From: Mariprofundaceae bacterium
GTDB lineage: Bacteria; Pseudomonadota; Zetaproteobacteria; Mariprofundales; Mariprofundaceae
Reading direction: 5' to 3'
Length of the DNA: 16,896 nt
Assembly: GCA_030950835.1 (NCBI GenBank)
Contig: JAUZQU010000215.1
Location: forward strand, 1-16,896
The notes under the pieces were generated by a model. The model did no database searches. It worked only from the letters and a program-made list of their open reading frames with translations, and was not told where the DNA came from. The position numbers were made by a program, and so were the translations under genes. Shown here one piece after another: positions 15,130-16,896 of this stretch (positions are counted from its first letter, which is position 1; each line of letters starts with the position of its first letter).

Positions 15130-15818
15130 AAGTCGCTGTGTTATTACTTGCTGCTGGAAGTGGCAAACGTTTTGGCAGTGAAACACCCAAACAATACCTT
15201 GAAGTTGCAGGTAAACCTTTAATATCACACACCCTTGATAGCCTTGCTGCAGAGCCGCGTATTGAGGTAGTGCAAGCTGTGATTGCTGCCCATGATACTT
15301 GGTTTGATAAGGTTGTGCACAATCAAACATGGGGTTTTACCTTGTTGCCAGCGGTGCTGGGTGGGGCAGAGCGTTCGATTTCGATGCAGCATGGTCTTGC
15401 AGCATTACCAGATGATATAGATATGGTGGCAGTGCATGATGCGGCAAGGGCATTGCCTTCGAAAGCTTTGTTGCAAGATGTGTTGGATGTGGCAGAGCAA
15501 CATGGCGCAGCAGTGCCTGGTTTGGCAGTGGTGGATACGATTAAACGCATAGATGAACATGGGCAAGTCTTGGAAACACCTGCTCGTCATAGTCTGATGG
15601 CAGTGCAAACACCGCAAGTGGCGCGGCGTGATTGGTTTGAAACTGCCCTAGTGCGTGAAAAAGAACGGCTGCACTTGCATACCGATGATGCTTCAGTGTT
15701 GGAGGCTGCGGGTTATCCGGTGTTCATCAGCGCTGGTGATGTGCAAAATCGAAAAGTGACCACGCCTAACGATATGTTGTGGTTACAAGCGCAGCTTTTG
15801 GGGGAGAAATCAGGATGA
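15126..15818 (+). CDS. ispD: 2-C-methyl-D-erythritol 4-phosphate cytidylyltransferase
   Basis: The third step of the MEP isoprenoid pathway: it makes CDP-methylerythritol from CTP and MEP. The 230 residues match the family length. Motifs are LLAAGSGKRFGSETPKQY (7-24, the CTP-binding Gly-rich loop with Arg and Lys), VHDAARA (103-109), VVDTIKR (135-141), QTPQVARRD (161-169) and TDDASVLEAAG (186-196). It overlaps pyrF (ATGA) upstream and ispF downstream. In some bacteria ispD and ispF are one fused protein; here they are two genes joined by a four-base overlap. Confidence 0.96.
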   Translation: MKVAVLLLAAGSGKRFGSETPKQYLEVAGKPLISHTLDSLAAEPRIEVVQAVIAAHDTWFDKVVHNQTWGFTLLPAVLGGAERSISMQHGLAALPDDIDMVAVHDAARALPSKALLQDVLDVAEQHGAAVPGLAVVDTIKRIDEHGQVLETPARHSLMAVQTPQVARRDWFETALVREKERLHLHTDDASVLEAAGYPVFISAGDVQNRKVTTPNDMLWLQAQLLGEKSG

Positions 15819-16300
15819 ATATACGTATAGGTCAGGGTTTTGATGTACACGCCTTTGCAGAGCATAGAAAACTGATGTTAGGTGGTGTTGAAATACCTTA
15901 TCACCTTGGTTTAGCAGGGCATTCTGATGCGGATGTGTTGATTCATGCGGTTTGCGATGCCTTGTTGGGCGCGGCATGTTTGGGTGATATTGGTCATCAT
16001 TTTCCAGATACAGATCCAAGCTTAGAAGGTGTGGATAGCACGATTTTATTGCACAAGGTTCACCTAGCCATTCAAGATTTGGGTTATGAAATAGGTAACA
16101 TTGATGCTACGGTCATCGCCCAAAAACCCAAGTTAGCCAGTTATATTAACCCCATGCGAGAGCGCCTTGCTCAAGTATTAGACTTGGCTGTTGGCGAAAT
16201 CAATATCAAAGCAACAACCACTGAAAAATTGGGTTTTACAGGTAGAGGCGAGGGCATTGCTGCCCAAGCTGTGGTTTTGTTGCAGTTGACTACTGCCTAA
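15815..16300 (+). CDS. ispF: 2-C-methyl-D-erythritol 2,4-cyclodiphosphate synthase
   Basis: The fifth step of the MEP pathway: it cyclises CDP-methylerythritol 2-phosphate, releasing CMP. The 161-residue protein is close to the 159 of E. coli. GQGFDVH (7-12) carries metal ligands Asp10 and His12; LAGHSDADVLIHAVCDALLG (33-52) supplies His44; GDIGHHFPDTD (58-67) and KATTTEKLGFTGRGEGIA (132-149) complete the signature. ATG 15815 is set by the GQGFDVH spacing, by GGGGAG about 8 bases upstream and by the four-base overlap with ispD. An in-frame upstream start at 15779 would add 12 unrelated residues. Its last 11 bases overlap the end of lipA on the other strand. Confidence 0.97.
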   Translation: MNIRIGQGFDVHAFAEHRKLMLGGVEIPYHLGLAGHSDADVLIHAVCDALLGAACLGDIGHHFPDTDPSLEGVDSTILLHKVHLAIQDLGYEIGNIDATVIAQKPKLASYINPMRERLAQVLDLAVGEINIKATTTEKLGFTGRGEGIAAQAVVLLQLTTA

Positions 16301-16896
16301 GTTTCAAAGATTTAAACACTTCATCAGCATGAAAAGATGAACGCACCAGTGGACCTGATGCCACCATGCCAAAGCCTTTTTTCTCAGCGATGTATTTCAA
16401 ATCATCAAATTCTTCTGGTGTCCAATATTTCATCACAGGATGATGTTTTTCGCTGGGGCGTAGGTATTGTCCCATGGTTAAAATGTCGATGTTGGCTTCA
16501 CGCATATCATCCAACACTTGTAAGACTTCATCACGCTCTTCACCAAGCCCCAACATGATACCAGATTTGGTGACCACACTTGGATCAATTTCTTTGGCAC
16601 GTTGCAACAATCTTAAAGAAGTGAAATAACGCGCACCTGGGCGAATTGAGCGATAAAGTCTGGGCACAGTTTCTAAATTATGGTTAAAAATATCAGGTTT
16701 AGCATCCATAATGGTGTCTAAACATGTATCAGGTTTACGTTGGAAGTCTGGGGTAAGGATTTCGATGGTCACTTCAGGCTGTTTGGCCCTTAAGGTACGA
16801 ATAACTGTGGCATAATGCCCTGCACCACCATCTTTGAGGTCATCCCTGTCTACGGAGGTAATCACCACATGTTTTAAGCCAATTTCGGCAACAGCA
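16290..16896 (-). CDS. lipA: Lipoyl synthase (5' end outside window)
   Basis: A radical-SAM enzyme that inserts two sulfurs into octanoyl groups to make lipoyl cofactors on carrier proteins. About 201 C-terminal residues are visible out of about 320. The frame stays open to the window edge (AVAEIGLKHV before VITSVDRDD), so this is a cut gene, not a short one; an internal GTG at 16868 is not its start. Seen motifs are ITSVDRDDLKDGGAGH, LTPDFQ, FNHNLETVPRLY, SGIMLGLGE, TMGQYLRPS and, near the end, GPLVRSSFHAD, whose RSS element supplies the Ser ligand of the auxiliary iron-sulfur cluster. Both cysteine motifs (CxxxxxC and CxxxCxxC) would lie before the visible part. It converges on ispF. Confidence 0.96.
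   Translation of the reverse strand, partial: AVAEIGLKHVVITSVDRDDLKDGGAGHYATVIRTLRAKQPEVTIEILTPDFQRKPDTCLDTIMDAKPDIFNHNLETVPRLYRSIRPGARYFTSLRLLQRAKEIDPSVVTKSGIMLGLGEERDEVLQVLDDMREANIDILTMGQYLRPSEKHHPVMKYWTPEEFDDLKYIAEKKGFGMVASGPLVRSSFHADEVFKSLKLRQ

Noticed and set aside
16290..16868. Complete short lipA starting at the GTG at 16868
   Set aside because: The frame continues open to the window edge with conserved LipA residues, so the gene is only cut by the window.

Overview
The window is a compact bacterial housekeeping region, almost all on the + strand, of proteobacterial type. The gene order pheA-hisC-tyrA-aroA-cmk-rpsA-ihfB-lapA is the one known from Pseudomonas-like gammaproteobacteria, and lapA-lapB-pyrF is also a gammaproteobacterial arrangement. 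The base composition is moderately AT-rich. tyrA and aroA are separate genes, unlike the fusion in Pseudomonas, and miaA sits in front of pheA. A gammaproteobacterium or a zetaproteobacterium fits; I cannot decide between them from sequence alone.

Layout. 1-147: a possible C-terminal end of an unidentified gene. 148-440: the only long gene-free stretch, holding palindromes, short repeats and the leader of pilT. 441-3782: three consecutive PilT-family ATPases (pilT, pilU and a third PilU/PilT-like gene), then yajQ (3792-4277) and miaA (4279-5265). 5320-12601: an aromatic amino acid and translation operon: pheA (P-protein), a small zinc-ribbon protein, hisC-type aminotransferase, tyrA, aroA, cmk and rpsA. 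12602-12960: a palindromic hairpin, then ihfB. 12984-16300: lapA, lapB, pyrF, ispD and ispF, each joined to the next by a 4-base overlap. 16290-16896: lipA on the minus strand, cut by the window edge and overlapping the end of ispF by 11 bases.

How the genes work together. The first block supplies motors that pull back type IV pili. No pilus assembly genes are visible. YajQ, whose family includes a cyclic-di-GMP binding member, follows directly. The second block holds AroA (EPSP synthesis), PheA and TyrA (the two chorismate/prephenate branches) and an aminotransferase able in principle to serve both branches. It continues into CMP kinase and ribosomal protein S1. The third block joins lipopolysaccharide assembly control (LapA/LapB), UMP synthesis (PyrF) and two steps of the MEP isoprenoid pathway (IspD, IspF).

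Most of the window is well-conserved core genome. No phage, CRISPR, tRNA or rRNA was seen, and no insertion sequence was identified. The points most worth a second look are the third retraction-type ATPase, the zinc-ribbon gene placed inside the aromatic operon, the palindrome between rpsA and ihfB, and the compositionally different first 150 bases. I did not find a convincing new multi-gene system.
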